Shown in pieces: positions 13,558 through 14,010 of a DNA stretch of 14,010 bases (its first letter is position 1; the number at the start of each line of letters is the position of its first letter). The notes below the pieces were generated by a model. It saw nothing but the letters and a program-made list of their open reading frames with translations. It had not been told where the DNA came from and made no database searches. The stretch covers positions 1 through 14,010 of the forward strand of contig JANPGC010000298.1 in the NCBI GenBank assembly GCA_031423755.1, given 5' to 3'. Position numbers and translations under genes: made by a program. The DNA comes from JANMEX01 sp031423755 (GTDB lineage: Bacteria; Pseudomonadota; Alphaproteobacteria; Rhizobiales; Rhizobiaceae).

Positions 13558-14010
13558 TCACCGGGCAAGTGTTGCGAAGAAGGGTTCTTGCTCGGACCAT
13601 TTGATCGGCAGGTCTTTGGCGGCGCCGAGCAATCTGGTCTGGCTTAGGGTGACGGGTATTTCGCCTTGCAGGATTCTACGGATGAGTTTTGGGGCCAGGA
13701 AGGTCAATCGAATGCGCGCGGTCAGGTAACCATTGCTCAGTTGAAGTGCCTTCGACATGGCTTCAATGCTGCTGTGAGGACCGTTCAAGAGTGTTTCACG
13801 GAGGGTGAAGGATTGAGCAATGAGGGGTGCAAGGTGAAGGCTTGGCGCTGATGAACTGTCATCTCGGATGATCAACCGCAGTCCATTGCCGGTGGCTTCA
13901 AGGCAGTCCGTGGTTCTGATGATAACAACATCGCCTTCTGAGATTGCCTGATCGTCCTGACCGTGATTGGCGCTCTTCGGTTCGGAACTGTTGATGATCT
14001 GCAAGAGGCG
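13558..14010 (-). CDS. Recombinase family protein (serine recombinase type), C-terminal part, cut by window edge
   Basis: The frame is open from the right edge to TGA at 13560-13558, giving 150 residues. It has the C-terminal layout I know from alphaproteobacterial recombinase-family proteins: a short beta-like stretch (GDVVIIRTTD...GNGLRLIIRDD), an APSLHLAPLIAQSFTLRETLLNG helix, and a helix-turn-helix-like MSKALQLSNGYLTARIRLTFLAPKLIRRILQGEIPVTL. The closing DLPIKWSEQ corresponds to the usual DLPLDWxEQ ending. The catalytic resolvase domain and zinc ribbon would lie beyond the window, so activity and integrity cannot be judged. The usual C-terminus is LLGF-like, while this one ends PFFATLAR. 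Transcription runs toward tRNA-Arg, ending 466 bases from it. Base composition is less GC-rich than the core genes, fitting a mobile element. Confidence 0.72.
   Translation of the reverse strand, partial: RLLQIINSSEPKSANHGQDDQAISEGDVVIIRTTDCLEATGNGLRLIIRDDSSSAPSLHLAPLIAQSFTLRETLLNGPHSSIEAMSKALQLSNGYLTARIRLTFLAPKLIRRILQGEIPVTLSQTRLLGAAKDLPIKWSEQEPFFATLAR

Noticed and set aside
1..14010. CRISPR array, rRNA genes, intact insertion sequence
   Set aside because: I found no regularly spaced short repeats, no rRNA-like sequence and no transposase with terminal inverted repeats.

Overview
The window reads as the chromosome of an alphaproteobacterium of the order Hyphomicrobiales (Rhizobiales). The basis is the gene neighbourhood J-domain protein / bolA / aroB-aroK / small membrane protein-xerD / accA, which I recall as typical of rhizobia and Brucella relatives, together with moderately high GC content and promoter-like sites resembling the rhizobial form CTTGAC-N17-CTATAT. 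The genus cannot be named from the sequence alone. Positions 1 to about 13,090 look like densely packed core chromosome. The last 0.9 kb looks different: more AT-rich, repetitive, and carrying the end of a site-specific recombinase gene.

Layout. 1-348 (minus): N-terminal part of a J-domain-type protein, running off the left edge. 448-741 (plus): bolA. 742-2421 (minus): two tandem paralogous Tat-exported alpha/beta-hydrolases; the first ends directly against the bolA stop codon. 2506-4220 (minus): aroK-aroB, translationally coupled shikimate-pathway genes. 4373-5473 (plus): a 54-residue membrane protein and xerD, the chromosome dimer resolution recombinase. 5599-6549 (plus): accA, fatty acid synthesis. 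6662-8228 (plus): a lipoprotein L,D-transpeptidase overlapping a tusA-type sulfur carrier gene. 8235-10534 (minus): a penicillin-binding D,D-carboxypeptidase coupled to a histidine-rich COG0523/CobW GTPase. 10669-11829 (plus): an M20 amidohydrolase. 11885-12961 (plus): a YihY/BrkB membrane protein. 13015-13091: tRNA-Arg(CCU) with a good promoter. 13092-14010: repeats, then the C-terminal part of a serine-recombinase-like protein on the minus strand, running off the right edge.

Themes. Cell-envelope work recurs (L,D-transpeptidase, D,D-carboxypeptidase, fatty acid precursor supply, two exported hydrolases, membrane proteins), alongside sulfur and metal trafficking (BolA, TusA, COG0523). The most unusual region follows the tRNA. 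A module made of a tRNA 3'-end-like sequence, a spacer of about 47 bases and a block of about 150 bases occurs twice at an exact offset of 260 bases. The two blocks are about 60% identical without gaps. In one plus-strand frame they show synonymous codon differences and a shared pattern (LCRxFRxLxG...QRP...RPxSL...PGDVxHxWD). This could be the remains of an unknown coding unit, or a layered attachment-site region at the edge of an integrated element.
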